Assembly: GCA_016936075.1 (NCBI GenBank)
Contig: JAFGPS010000115.1
Location: 16,209-80,208 of the forward strand
From: Sedimentisphaerales bacterium
GTDB lineage: Bacteria; Planctomycetota; Phycisphaerae; Sedimentisphaerales; Anaerobacaceae
Reading direction: 5' to 3'
Length of the DNA stretch: 64,000 nt
This document shows, in pieces, positions 16,894-25,179 of the stretch. The notes under the pieces are model-generated. The model saw nothing but the letters and a program-made list of their open reading frames with translations. It did not search any database and was not told where the DNA came from. Every line of letters starts with the position of its first letter. Position 1 is the first letter of the stretch. Made by a program: the position numbers and the translations under genes.

Positions 16894-18189
16894 ATGAGAG
16901 TATTCAAGAAATTAAGTATCGCTATAGTTATTCTTTCTCTTTGTGCTTCCTGTAGTTCAATTCAATCACAAGAGACATCAGCTAAAAAAGGCTGGATTGC
17001 AGCGTGGGCGAGTTCTCAGCAGTTGACCGAACGTAACAATAATCCGCCGGCGACATTGACTAATAGTACATTGAGGCAGACTGTATATGTCACTCTCGGC
17101 GGAAGTAAAATGCGAATTCAGTTTTCCAATAAATATGGAAACAGTCCCGTAGAAATTAAAGCCGCAAACGTTGCGAAATCAAAAGGCACAGGCTCAAGCG
17201 AAATTGATACTTCAACTGATAAAGCATTATCATTCAACGGCTCGCCTTCAGTGACAATTCCTACAGGCGAAGAAGTTTATTCTGACCCGTTGGATTTTGA
17301 AGTCGAAGCGCTGAGTACTCTTGCTGTTTCAATTTATTTCGGTGAGACATCACCTAATGTCACCGGCCATCCTGGTTCAAGGACAACATCTTATATCAAA
17401 GAAGGTAATTTAGTTAGTGCGGCAAGTATAGAATCCGCTGCCACGACAGAACACTGGTATAATCTGAGCATGATTGATTTGTGGCTCGATGATTCTTATG
17501 CCTGTGTAGTGACACTCGGTGATTCAATTACTGACGGTAGAGGATGCACAACCAATATGGATAACCGCTGGCCAGATTTCCTGGCAAGACGTCTTCAGGC
17601 TAATCCTGAAACCGCAAAAATCGGCCTGTTAAATCATGGCGTTGGCGGCAATACAATGACAACAGGTGGTCTTGGTGTTCCAGTGTCACAGCGTTTTGAG
17701 CATGATGTACTTGACCCATGCGGCGTAAAATGGGTGATAGTTCTTGAAGGTGTTAATGACATTGGAAATTCCGGCGGTTTTGGCGGCTTCGGTGGTTTTG
17801 GTCGTGGTGGTAATCGCGGTGGAATGACTCGTGGCGGTAACGCTGGCGGTGGTAATGTCCCTGATAAAGCCGACCAGGTAATCGCGGTATATGAGCAAAT
17901 CATTGAACAGGCACATGCCAAAGGTATAAAGATTTATGGCTCACCTATCCTGCCGTTCATGGGTTCCCAGTATCGTAATGAGGAAGGGCGACAGAAAATT
18001 AATGAATGGATTCGTACAAGCGGAAAATTCGATGCTGTTATTGATATGGATGCGGCTGTACGTGACCCTGAAGACCCAACACGCTTGAAAGCGGAATATG
18101 ACAGCGGCGACCATTTGCATCTTAATCCGGCTGGATTTCAAAAAATGGTCGAAGCTATTGATTTAAGTCTTTTTAAGATGACAGATTAA
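16894..18189 (+). CDS. Exported SGNH/GDSL-family esterase
   Basis: 431 residues from the ATG at 16894 (MRVFKKLSIAIVILSLCASCSS), preceded by GGAATGGAGAAA; ATGs at 16876 and 16885 are less likely. The N-terminus may be a lipoprotein signal, though SLCASC is a weak lipobox. After a beta-rich N-terminal domain (residues 30-190) the SGNH hydrolase begins: block I VVTLGDSITDGRG with the nucleophile Ser, NHGVGGNT (Gly block), EGVNDIG (Asn block) and DHLHLNPAGF with the catalytic Asp and His. Family members deacetylate polysaccharides or hydrolyse lipid esters. A Gly/Arg/Phe-rich insert (GGFGGFGGFGRGGNRGG) follows the Asn block. It sits directly before a CE15-like esterase, suggesting joint action on plant- or algal-type polysaccharide. 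Confidence 0.87.
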   Translation: MRVFKKLSIAIVILSLCASCSSIQSQETSAKKGWIAAWASSQQLTERNNNPPATLTNSTLRQTVYVTLGGSKMRIQFSNKYGNSPVEIKAANVAKSKGTGSSEIDTSTDKALSFNGSPSVTIPTGEEVYSDPLDFEVEALSTLAVSIYFGETSPNVTGHPGSRTTSYIKEGNLVSAASIESAATTEHWYNLSMIDLWLDDSYACVVTLGDSITDGRGCTTNMDNRWPDFLARRLQANPETAKIGLLNHGVGGNTMTTGGLGVPVSQRFEHDVLDPCGVKWVIVLEGVNDIGNSGGFGGFGGFGRGGNRGGMTRGGNAGGGNVPDKADQVIAVYEQIIEQAHAKGIKIYGSPILPFMGSQYRNEEGRQKINEWIRTSGKFDAVIDMDAAVRDPEDPTRLKAEYDSGDHLHLNPAGFQKMVEAIDLSLFKMTD

Positions 18190-18268
18190 AAGGCTATAGA
18201 ATTCATGATAAGAAAGTAAAAGCTTATTTCAGGGAAGTTGAATTATTAATTTTTTAAGGAAAATGATT

Positions 18269-19621
18269 ATGTATCGAAAATTTCTTTTTGTAACTTTGTT
18301 TTTTGTACTATTCGGTTTATCGTGTGCCGCTACTTCTAATAGTACCGCCTCATTGACAGAGAGGGACATGGAGTTGATATCAACAATAGTCGATGATATG
18401 CCTGCACCGTCTGAACTTCCTGTTATTGAGAAACTGCCGGATCCATTTAAATTTCTGGATGGTACGCAGATGACAAGCAAAGCCCAATGGCCGAAACGTA
18501 AATATGAAATAAGTAAGCTTGTACAGAAATATGTTTATGGTCCATTACCTGGCAAACCTGAATCTGTTACTGGAAAATTTACACCTGCTCCTGAAACACC
18601 TGCAACCCCTGCATCTCCAGCAGCACCTCAAGGTGCAAGACGAGGAGGATTTGGCGGCGGAATGATGGGTGGTATGATGGGCGGCGGTGGCGGCCCTCGA
18701 AATACATTAACTGTAACTTGTACAGAAGGCGGCAAAACAATCTCTTTTGATGTCTCGATTACTTATCCGCCTGAAGGTAAAGGTACCGCACCATATCCGG
18801 CAATTATCGGTATTGGTGGAAGTACTCTTCCGAAAAATATACTGGATGATCTCGGTATTGCTGTTATCAATTTCCCAAATAATGAACTTGGCGCACAGGG
18901 TAATGCCGGTGACAGGGGAAAAGGAAAATTTTATGAATTATACGGTAGCGACCATCAGGGAAGTTCAATGATTGCCTGGGCATGGGGAGTCAGCCGAATG
19001 ATTGATGCTCTTGAGATGGTTCCCGAAGCGAAAATTAATCCGGCAAGACTCGGAGTCACTGGCTGTTCACGTAATGGCAAAGGCGCCCTTGTTTGTGGCG
19101 TATTCGATGATAGAATCGCACTGACTATACCGACCGAATCAGGTTCCGGCGGCGCAAGCAGCTGGCGCGTTGCAGACCAGATGTTAGAGGCCGGTGTGAA
19201 TGTTCAAACAGCCAGACAAATTGTAAATGAAAATACATGGTTGGCTCCGATTTTCAGAGAATTCGGTCTTCAGATTACCAAGCTGCCTGTCGATCAGCAT
19301 ATGGTTGCGGCACTTTGTGCGCCACGACCATTATTAATAGTTGAGAATACTTCAATGGAATGGCTTGGTGATAAGCCTTGTTATGTAACCGGCGTTGCTG
19401 CCCACAAAATATGGGAAGCTCTCGGTGTTCCTGATAAGATGGGTTTTGTTCAAACCGGTGGTCATGGCCATTGCCAGTTTGTAGATACAGAAGAATTGAC
19501 AGCTTTCTGCACGAAATTCCTTCTTGACGGCGAAGCTGATACCAATATATTAAAAACGGATGGCGACTTCAAAGATGAGCCTTCAAAATGGATAGAGTGG
19601 GAGACTCCTACTTTGAAGTAA
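18269..19621 (+). CDS. CE15-type glucuronoyl esterase-like protein
   Basis: 450 residues from the ATG at 18269 (MYRKFLFVTLFFVLFGLSCAA), a Sec or lipoprotein signal. AAGGAAAATGATT supports this start over 18263. WPKRKYEISKLVQKYVYGPLPG is the usual N-terminal entry of CE15 enzymes. The nucleophile motif GCSRNGK is at about residue 265, PTESGSGGASSWR carries the conserved acid region, and TGGHGHCQF the catalytic His. CE15 enzymes cleave ester bonds between glucuronic acid side chains and lignin or alcohols. Bacterial members vary in substrate, so specificity is open. A Gly/Met tract (GGFGGGMMGGMMGGGGG) interrupts the N-terminal part. Spacing of 79 bases from the SGNH gene suggests one transcript. 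Confidence 0.82.
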   Translation: MYRKFLFVTLFFVLFGLSCAATSNSTASLTERDMELISTIVDDMPAPSELPVIEKLPDPFKFLDGTQMTSKAQWPKRKYEISKLVQKYVYGPLPGKPESVTGKFTPAPETPATPASPAAPQGARRGGFGGGMMGGMMGGGGGPRNTLTVTCTEGGKTISFDVSITYPPEGKGTAPYPAIIGIGGSTLPKNILDDLGIAVINFPNNELGAQGNAGDRGKGKFYELYGSDHQGSSMIAWAWGVSRMIDALEMVPEAKINPARLGVTGCSRNGKGALVCGVFDDRIALTIPTESGSGGASSWRVADQMLEAGVNVQTARQIVNENTWLAPIFREFGLQITKLPVDQHMVAALCAPRPLLIVENTSMEWLGDKPCYVTGVAAHKIWEALGVPDKMGFVQTGGHGHCQFVDTEELTAFCTKFLLDGEADTNILKTDGDFKDEPSKWIEWETPTLK

Positions 19622-19656
19622 AATATCAGTAAAATATATTTTTCTGAGTTAATTAT

Positions 19657-19699
19657 AAATCCCGGAAACGCAGAGGAGTGCGTTTTCGGGATTTTTTTA
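19657..19699 (+). terminator. Strong intrinsic terminator after the CE15 gene
   Basis: AAATCCCGGAAACGCA (19657-19672) pairs with TGCGTTTTCGGGATTT (19679-19694) over about 16 bp with one wobble, a 6-base loop and a T-run. It closes the esterase pair. Confidence 0.93.
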
Positions 19700-20048
19700 T
19701 TTATTCGCTTTTTTTCAATATATATGCGTAACAAATTTCTCCGTTTTACGTCTTTACTTAAGAACTCAAATAATACTTTGTGAAGAAAACAGGAATTTTG
19801 ATAAATTTTGAAGATTGATGTCAACCGAAATCAGTTTTTAACGTCTATACCTGAAAAGAAGCCGGTAAAAGTGCGCATTTTGAATTAAATCCGCATTTTT
19901 TAGCGATTAAGTGAGGAATAATTGTTAGGGCGTGGGAAATAAAGGAGAGAAAAATGAACTTTCTGTAGCACATACCAGTACAATAAGTTAAATTAGGATT
20001 ATTACAAAGAATTGAAATTTGCAGCTATTGAAGGCAAGGGATTATTAA
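19700..20048 (+). other. Leader region with a minicistron before the PQQ-propeller gene
   Basis: This stretch of about 350 bases has one distinct element. A near-perfect ribosome-binding site AAAGGAG (19941-19947) stands 6 bases before ATG AAC TTT CTG TAG (19954-19968), a four-codon ORF 80 bases upstream of the propeller gene. It may be a leader peptide, a decayed gene start or chance. The propeller gene itself has the weaker site AAGGG. Nothing else was recognised. Confidence 0.35.
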
Positions 20049-21356
20049 ATGAAAAAACGCCAATATTTTAAAGTAATAATCACAATTGTATTGATTTGTA
20101 GTACAGTTCATGCCGGTGATTGGTCGCATTGGAGGGGGCCTTCTATGGACGGTTCGAGCGAGGAAACTAATTTGCCTTCAAGTTGGAGCAAGACGGAGAA
20201 TGTTGCATGGGTAGTTGATTTGCCCGGGCTCGGTTCGGCTACTCCAATCATTTCAGGAGATAAGGTTTTTATCACATCAGCAGATAAAAGTAATGATGAC
20301 CTTCTTGCTCTTTGTTTCGATGCAAAGACAGGTAACCAAATTTGGAAAAAGACAGTCGCAGAATCTGACAGGCAGGCACCGAGGAATAACCTTGCTACTC
20401 CGTCGCCTGTAACGGATGGAAAATATGTTTACTTCATGTTTGGCAGCGGCGATATAGCCGGATTTGATTTAGATGGTAATTTAATCTGGTCGCGAAATAT
20501 CGAAAATGATTACGGCAACATTTCGCAGAAGTATGGTTATAGTTCAAGTCCTCTGCTTTTCGGAAATAAACTGTACGTACTTGTTCTAAGACGTGATACA
20601 TCATATCGTTCGCCTCAGGGTTCTAATCTTGAATCCTTCCTTCTGGCACTCAACGCAGCTACAGGAAAGGAAATCTGGAAACAGACAAGGCCAGCGGAAG
20701 TTAAAGACGAATCTCTCGATTCTTATACTTCTCCGATATTATTTCAGAACGGCCAGCGAACTGAAATTCTAAATATTGGCGCTTCACTTATCACCGCAAA
20801 CGATCCCGAAACCGGCAATGAGTTATGGCGATATAAATATCCTGAAAATCCGAGAAAGAAAGATATGGACCGCAATATCACGTCACTGACTACCGGCGAA
20901 GGATTAATTTTCGCAATTCCGCCAAGAGGAGCGATGGGGCTTTTAGCGATAAAGAGCAGCAAAGAGGGTGTGCTTTCGGATGAAGATATTGCCTGGAAGT
21001 TCGAAGGTCCTGCACCGGATTGCAGTACGCCGTTGTTTTACAAGGGAAATGTTTATGTTCTTGCGGATAGAACCAGAGGCGTATTGACATGTCTCGATGC
21101 AAAGACCGGCAAACAGAAGTGGCAGGGCGAACTTGGTGGTGGTGACCCGTGGTGGGCCTCTATATCAGGCGCCGATGATAAATTGTACTGTATCAGCGAA
21201 AGTGCAGAAGCGGTAGTTCTCGCTGCGGGCGGTGATGAATTCAAGGTGATTTCCCGAATCGAAATGCAAGACGACCCAGTTCAGGGTTCAATCACGATTG
21301 CAGATGGCTGCTTGTTTATTCATACGGCGAGTAAACTGTATTGTATTACGAAGTAG
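20049..21356 (+). CDS. Exported PQQ-like beta-propeller protein
   Basis: 435 residues starting MKKRQYFKVIITIVLICSTVHAG, a clean Sec signal. The mature N-terminus DWSHWRGPSMDGSSEETNLP is the standard opening of the many planctomycetal PQQ-repeat proteins. Propeller blades follow, marked by alternating LALCFDAKTGNQIWKKTV, LLALNAATGKEIWKQTR, DPETGNELWRYKY and LTCLDAKTGKQKWQGEL. The fold resembles BamB and quinoprotein dehydrogenases, but catalytic quinoprotein residues were not identified. The role is probably binding or scaffolding outside the cytoplasm. It is convergent with tyrS across a palindromic repeat element. Confidence 0.85.
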   Translation: MKKRQYFKVIITIVLICSTVHAGDWSHWRGPSMDGSSEETNLPSSWSKTENVAWVVDLPGLGSATPIISGDKVFITSADKSNDDLLALCFDAKTGNQIWKKTVAESDRQAPRNNLATPSPVTDGKYVYFMFGSGDIAGFDLDGNLIWSRNIENDYGNISQKYGYSSSPLLFGNKLYVLVLRRDTSYRSPQGSNLESFLLALNAATGKEIWKQTRPAEVKDESLDSYTSPILFQNGQRTEILNIGASLITANDPETGNELWRYKYPENPRKKDMDRNITSLTTGEGLIFAIPPRGAMGLLAIKSSKEGVLSDEDIAWKFEGPAPDCSTPLFYKGNVYVLADRTRGVLTCLDAKTGKQKWQGELGGGDPWWASISGADDKLYCISESAEAVVLAAGGDEFKVISRIEMQDDPVQGSITIADGCLFIHTASKLYCITK

Positions 21357-21364
21357 TAAAACCA

Positions 21365-21450
21365 TGTCATTTCGAATGAAATGAAGCAATCTTCAATAAA
21401 AGCTTAAATCGAAGATTGCCGCGTCAGCCTACGACTTCCTCGAAATGACA
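21365..21450. repeat. REP-like long hairpin, bidirectional terminator
   Basis: TGTCATTTCGA (21365-21375) matches TCGAAATGACA (21440-21450), and inside it GCAATCTTC (21386-21394) matches GAAGATTGC (21411-21419). The sequence resembles the dispersed intergenic elements of the form GTCATTTCGAnnGAAATGAAG...AATGACA seen in many bacterial genomes (from memory). It lies exactly between two convergent genes and can fold in both transcripts. Confidence 0.7.
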
Positions 21451-21465
21451 GAGTAGGATTGAAAA

Positions 21466-22677
21466 TTAGTTTGCGGTTTTAATTTTCGCGAACTTTCTCT
21501 TTCCGACCTGTATTATCATTTCGTTTACTGGAGTAATCTGCGAATTCGGGTCAGTGACTTTATTTCCATCGATAGTGACTCCGCCGCCAGCACACAAGCG
21601 TTTTACTTCACCGCCGGAAGCGGCCAACTTGCATGTTTGTAAAAGTTGTTTTACGGAAACCGGCTGAGTATCTAATTCGAATTCCGGCATTTCGTCGGGT
21701 AATTGCTTTTGTGCGAAAACTTTTTCAAAATGAGCTTCCGCAGCGTCTGCCGCTTCCTGGTTATGGAACTGGGCAACGATTGTTTTGCCGAGAAGAACTT
21801 TTGCTTTTTTCGGATGAGTTTTTTCAGAATTTACGAGTTCCGCTATTTTGTCACTTGGTAAATCTGTGAGCAGAGTATAATAATTTTCCATCATATCATC
21901 GGAAATGCTCATAACTTTTCCGAACATATCATTTGGTTCATCAGTTACGCCGATGTAATTGTTTTTGGACTTGCTCATTTTTTCTTTGCCGTCAAGACCG
22001 ACAAGAATAGGCATTGTAATAACAACCTGCTGTTTCTGGCCGTATCCTTTTTGAAGGTCCCGGCCGATAAGATTGTTAAAGGTCTGGTCCGTTCCGCCGA
22101 GCTCGACATCGCTTTCAATCATAACAGAATCGTAACCCTGCATGAGAGGATAGAGAAACTCGTGTGTATAAACATCAATATTTGCCTGAAGTCGTTTTTT
22201 GAAAGTATCGCGTTGGAGCATTTGGGCAACAGTTTTTTTCGCGGCTATTTGAATTAGTTCTATAAGTGTGAGTTTTCCTAACCATTCGCCGTTATATCTC
22301 GTTTCGAGTTTACCTTCTGATGTATCGAGAATTTTCTCTGCCTGCTGGAAATATGTTTTGGCATTTTGCTCAATTTGCTCAGATGAAAGGATCGGCCGGG
22401 TTGAATTCTGTCCGGTTGGGTCGCCAATTCGTGCGGTATAGTCGCCGATTATCAGGACTGCTTTGTGGCCTAAGTCCTGAAACTGCCTCATCTTGCGTAA
22501 AACGACTGTATGGCCGAGATGTATATCAGGCGAAGTCGGGTCAAGGCCAAGTTTTATTCGCAGTTTCTTTCCTGTTTTAGCCGCTTCGGTCAGTTTCTCT
22601 GTCAATTCGGTCTCGTTGAAGATTTCAACTGTGCCGCGTTTGAGCATGCTGATTTGTTCTGCAATTGTCATTGTCAT
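21466..22677 (-). CDS. tyrS: Tyrosyl-tRNA synthetase
   Basis: 403 residues from the ATG at 22677 (MTMTIAEQISMLKRG), which has AGGA 8 bases upstream; the track start adds nine residues without support. The class I signatures are present: HLGHT in LDPTSPDIHLGHTVVLRKM and KMSKSKNN. The C-terminus is an S4 RNA-binding domain (PVSVKQLLQTCKLAASGGEVKRLCAGGGVTIDG). The sequence around the HIGH motif is of the TyrS2/TyrZ type rather than the E. coli TyrS type. It charges tRNA-Tyr in the cytoplasm. The gene is monocistronic, convergent with the PQQ-propeller gene. Confidence 0.95.
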   Translation of the reverse strand: MTMTIAEQISMLKRGTVEIFNETELTEKLTEAAKTGKKLRIKLGLDPTSPDIHLGHTVVLRKMRQFQDLGHKAVLIIGDYTARIGDPTGQNSTRPILSSEQIEQNAKTYFQQAEKILDTSEGKLETRYNGEWLGKLTLIELIQIAAKKTVAQMLQRDTFKKRLQANIDVYTHEFLYPLMQGYDSVMIESDVELGGTDQTFNNLIGRDLQKGYGQKQQVVITMPILVGLDGKEKMSKSKNNYIGVTDEPNDMFGKVMSISDDMMENYYTLLTDLPSDKIAELVNSEKTHPKKAKVLLGKTIVAQFHNQEAADAAEAHFEKVFAQKQLPDEMPEFELDTQPVSVKQLLQTCKLAASGGEVKRLCAGGGVTIDGNKVTDPNSQITPVNEMIIQVGKRKFAKIKTAN

Positions 22678-22924
22678 ATAAAGTCCTGTAAAAATGTGTT
22701 CCAAAACAATGGATTATATTGAATTATTGCTAAATTAGCAAGAAAACCTGTATAGAAGAAAAAAATGAATAGGAATTTTTCTTTCCGGAAAAGTTTCTTA
22801 TACTTTATGTGGTTTTGAGAAGTGGAGCATTTTCAATTAATTCAATTCGTGTGTCCGGGAAGTCCAAAAAGATAACAGTTCAGTCAAATTGTATCAATTA
22901 TAATGAGTTGTCGTGTTATTTTGG

Positions 22925-22944
22925 CTTTTTCTCCGGAGAAAAAG
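22925..22944. promoter_or_regulatory. Perfect 20-bp palindrome beside a ribosome-binding site
   Basis: CTTTTTCTCCGGAGAAAAAG is fully self-complementary. It ends at the G that starts the GGGTGG ribosome-binding site of the small membrane protein at 22954. It could be an operator, or in RNA a hairpin that hides the site. The rest of 22678-22924 shows nothing recognisable. Confidence 0.5.
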
Positions 22945-22953
22945 GGTGGTAAA

Positions 22954-23130
22954 ATGAATACTAAACAAGCAAAAATTCAGGTTAAAGAATTAAAACAGCA
23001 GATTAAAACTAAAAAAATCGAGAATGATTTACTCCTTCTCAAGCTTTTTGTACTGCTAATACTTGTTTCTGTTGTAGCTGGTGTTTATTTTGGCAAGATA
23101 CCGTTGCCAAGTTTGCCCAATCCGTTTTAG
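22954..23130 (+). CDS. Small membrane protein with a coiled coil, 58 aa
   Basis: Not recognised by family. From the ATG at 22954 (GGGTGG a few bases upstream) the product is 58 residues. A highly charged Lys/Gln-rich helix (MNTKQAKIQVKELKQQIKTK) with heptad-like spacing leads into one transmembrane segment (LLLLKLFVLLILVSVVAGVYF) and a short Pro-rich tail ending in PNPF. The topology is predicted N-in. The track start at 22903 would place the 20-bp palindrome inside the gene and is unlikely. It is followed 20 bases later by the convergent cupin gene. Confidence 0.6.
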   Translation: MNTKQAKIQVKELKQQIKTKKIENDLLLLKLFVLLILVSVVAGVYFGKIPLPSLPNPF

Positions 23131-23150
23131 TTGTAAACTCCATTGAAGTT

Positions 23151-23516
23151 TTAGGTTTCGAGTACGATTTCGTCTGATTTCTGCCATGCAGGATCAACTA
23201 TGCAGAGGAACTCTAATTCTGAATTGCCTGTATTCTCAATGGATTGGGTAGCGCCGGGAGGGATATATATAGCACAATTTGCTGCTACATTATGTACCTC
23301 CCGGTCTATATTCATCAGGCCGGAGCCGGAAATGATATAATAAACTTCACTTGTGCGCAACTTGTGGGGCATCGTTTTCTGTCCAATGCCAACTTTTGCA
23401 TGAGCAAGGCTATAGCGAATTTTTATATCAGCTTTGTCTGGATGCAGCAACTCTCGCAGGGTGCATCCATCGCCCGCTATAAATTCAGAACATTCTGTAA
23501 GATGTTTAATAAACAT
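23151..23516 (-). CDS. Single-domain cupin protein
   Basis: 121 residues without a signal peptide. A conserved beta-barrel cupin (Cupin_2 type) is marked by YSLAHAKVGIGQKTMPHKLRTSEVYYIISGSGLMNID (first motif, with His and Glu as likely metal ligands) and AIYIPPGATQSIENTGNSELEFLCIVDP (second motif). Small cupins act as sugar isomerases, dioxygenases or binding proteins, and the sequence does not decide which. The upstream spacer to the DUF362 gene holds divergent promoters. Neighbours give no pathway context. Confidence 0.8.
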   Translation of the reverse strand: MFIKHLTECSEFIAGDGCTLRELLHPDKADIKIRYSLAHAKVGIGQKTMPHKLRTSEVYYIISGSGLMNIDREVHNVAANCAIYIPPGATQSIENTGNSELEFLCIVDPAWQKSDEIVLET

Positions 23517-23738
23517 TGTTCTCTACTTTCTGATACAATTTTGTCTTTATTTCATTCCTGAAGTCGTTATATGTCGGATTCATATTTTTAAGCATCAGTA
23601 TCAGGATTTTTCCACGAACTTAATATATTTTCTAAAGGTATATAATACTAAATTATATATAAACAGGAAAATGAATTTAAAGTTTACAGCTTATGTATTT
23701 TATTGATAATACGCTAAGATTCTATAAATAAAACTTAA

Positions 23739-23773
23739 AAAATGTTGCAAAAAACAACATTTTATGATATTCT
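23739..23773 (+). promoter_or_regulatory. Promoter with overlapping inverted repeat, DUF362 gene
   Basis: TTGCAA (23745-23750), 17 bases, TATTCT (23768-23773). The -35 box lies inside a perfect 9-bp inverted repeat, AAAATGTTG (23739-23747) with CAACATTTT (23755-23763), the layout of a repressor site. The preceding part of the spacer (23517-23738) is AT-rich and holds nothing else I can support. Downstream, AAGGAG (23831-23836) precedes a three-codon ORF ATG GGC AAC TAA at 23845-23856. Confidence 0.45.
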
Positions 23774-23872
23774 AAAGATTTTAATGTCTGGTGACGTTTC
23801 CAGCCATTTATTATTAATTAATTGTCCATAAAGGAGTAGGGGATATGGGCAACTAAATGAAAGGTTCGTTCA

Positions 23873-24961
23873 ATGGCAAATCAAGTTATGAAAAAGTTTG
23901 ATCGTAGAAGTTTACTGAAGGGTTTGGGGATTGGTGCTGCTTACATGGCCGTTGGCAAGCAGGCGTTCGCTCCAAAATCAGCTTATGCTTCAGCAAGAAG
24001 TACTTTGCCTAAACAGGATGAGTTGTTCTTTAAACAAGCTGAACCAGCTACAGTCGCTATAAAAAAAGGTAATGACAGACGCGAAATTGTTCGTGCTGTG
24101 CTCGATAATATCAAAGATGATATAATTAAATCCATAGGTAATAAGAAAATTCTTCTTAAGCCGAATTTTGTCACAACCAATAGGCCGCTTTGTGCTACTC
24201 ACATTGATGAATGTCGTGCGATTCTTGATTTTCTTAAAGACAATGGTTATGACCAGCAAATTACTATGGGTGAATCACCTTCTGGCGGCTCAGCAATGAA
24301 CGGATTTCAATATTATGGTTATACGAGTTTAGAGAAAGAATATAATGTAAAGCTTATTGAATTAAATGATACTCCGAGTGTACCTCGTTTTATTATGGGC
24401 AGGGAAAATTCGATTGTGCCCATTCGCGTCATGTCGATGTTCATGGATCCGGACTTATATGTAATTTCCGCCGCGAAAATGAAAACCCACGATAGGGCGT
24501 TGACTACTCTGTCTTTGAAAAATGTTATTATGGCCGCACCTGTTATCATACGCGGCGAAAACAGTAAGCAAAAGATGCATCAGACACAAACACAAACTCC
24601 TTCTTCCATACTTCACTTTAATCTGTTCCAGTTAGCGACACAGGGAATATATCCCGACCTTGGTGTTGTTGACGCTTTTGAATCAATGGAAGGCGATGGA
24701 CCAATCAATGGTACACCAATTGATACAAAACTGGCAATGGCCAGTCTTGATCCGCTTGCACTTGATTGTATTGGTACAAAGATGATGCTCAAAGATTTTA
24801 ATCCGATGAGGATTGGATACCTGGAAGCTCTTACTTATGCCGGCATGGGTCAGGGAGATTTGTCAAAGATTAAAGTTATTGGTGAAAAACTTGAAGATTG
24901 TCAGTTTAATTTCAAACCTCATAAATTTATGGCTCAATGTTATGGGCTTGAATATTCTTAA
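23873..24961 (+). CDS. Tat-exported DUF362 protein
   Basis: 362 residues. The N-terminus has a twin-arginine signal (FDRRSLLKGLGIGAAYMAVGKQAFA), so the protein is exported folded, usually with a cofactor. The body is a DUF362-type domain: ILLKPNFVTTNRPLCATHIDECRAIL, MGESPSGGSAMNGFQYYGY, and SLKNVIMAAPVIIRGENSKQKMHQ near the middle, closing with GVVDAFESMEGDGPINGTPI. DUF362 proteins are uncharacterised, though some carry ferredoxin domains; none is present here. The ATG at 23888 is an alternative start that keeps the RR motif. A tiny ORF with a good ribosome-binding site precedes it and may couple translation. Confidence 0.8.
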   Translation: MANQVMKKFDRRSLLKGLGIGAAYMAVGKQAFAPKSAYASARSTLPKQDELFFKQAEPATVAIKKGNDRREIVRAVLDNIKDDIIKSIGNKKILLKPNFVTTNRPLCATHIDECRAILDFLKDNGYDQQITMGESPSGGSAMNGFQYYGYTSLEKEYNVKLIELNDTPSVPRFIMGRENSIVPIRVMSMFMDPDLYVISAAKMKTHDRALTTLSLKNVIMAAPVIIRGENSKQKMHQTQTQTPSSILHFNLFQLATQGIYPDLGVVDAFESMEGDGPINGTPIDTKLAMASLDPLALDCIGTKMMLKDFNPMRIGYLEALTYAGMGQGDLSKIKVIGEKLEDCQFNFKPHKFMAQCYGLEYS

Positions 24962-24993
24962 TCTTAACATAAGGATTGTAAAAAAATAAGGTG

Positions 24994-25024
24994 AGAGCCC
25001 CTGAATGAAAAGGGGCTCTTCTGC
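24994..25024. terminator. Intrinsic terminator after the DUF362 gene
   Basis: AGAGCCCCT (24994-25002) and AGGGGCTCT (25011-25019) form a perfect 9-bp GC-rich stem with an 8-base loop. The plus-strand tail is short (TTCTG). On the minus strand seven T lie a few bases beyond. It probably works in the forward direction. Confidence 0.65.
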
Positions 25025-25051
25025 CTATAAAAAAAGGAGTAAGGAAAGGCA

Positions 25052-25159
25052 GTGTTAGAGTATTATCTGAATAGCTTTGTAGTTATGAGTCTTTCGATCT
25101 TTCTCTTCATAAATATTCCATATTTTTCTAAAGTTCAATTTCAGGAGATTTCTGCCTAA
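25052..25159 (+). CDS. Small membrane ORF, 35 aa, not in the ORF track
   Basis: GTG at 25052 opens 35 codons ending in TAA at 25157, after AAAGGAGTAAGGAAAGGCA, which offers two ribosome-binding sites. The product MLEYYLNSFVVMSLSIFLFINIPYFSKVQF is one hydrophobic helix with a short polar tail. It ends 20 bases before the multiheme cytochrome gene, so it could be translated from the same transcript as a small accessory subunit. No family was recognised. Confidence 0.4.
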   Translation: MLEYYLNSFVVMSLSIFLFINIPYFSKVQFQEISA

Positions 25160-25179
25160 TTTATCATCAGGAGTAATTT

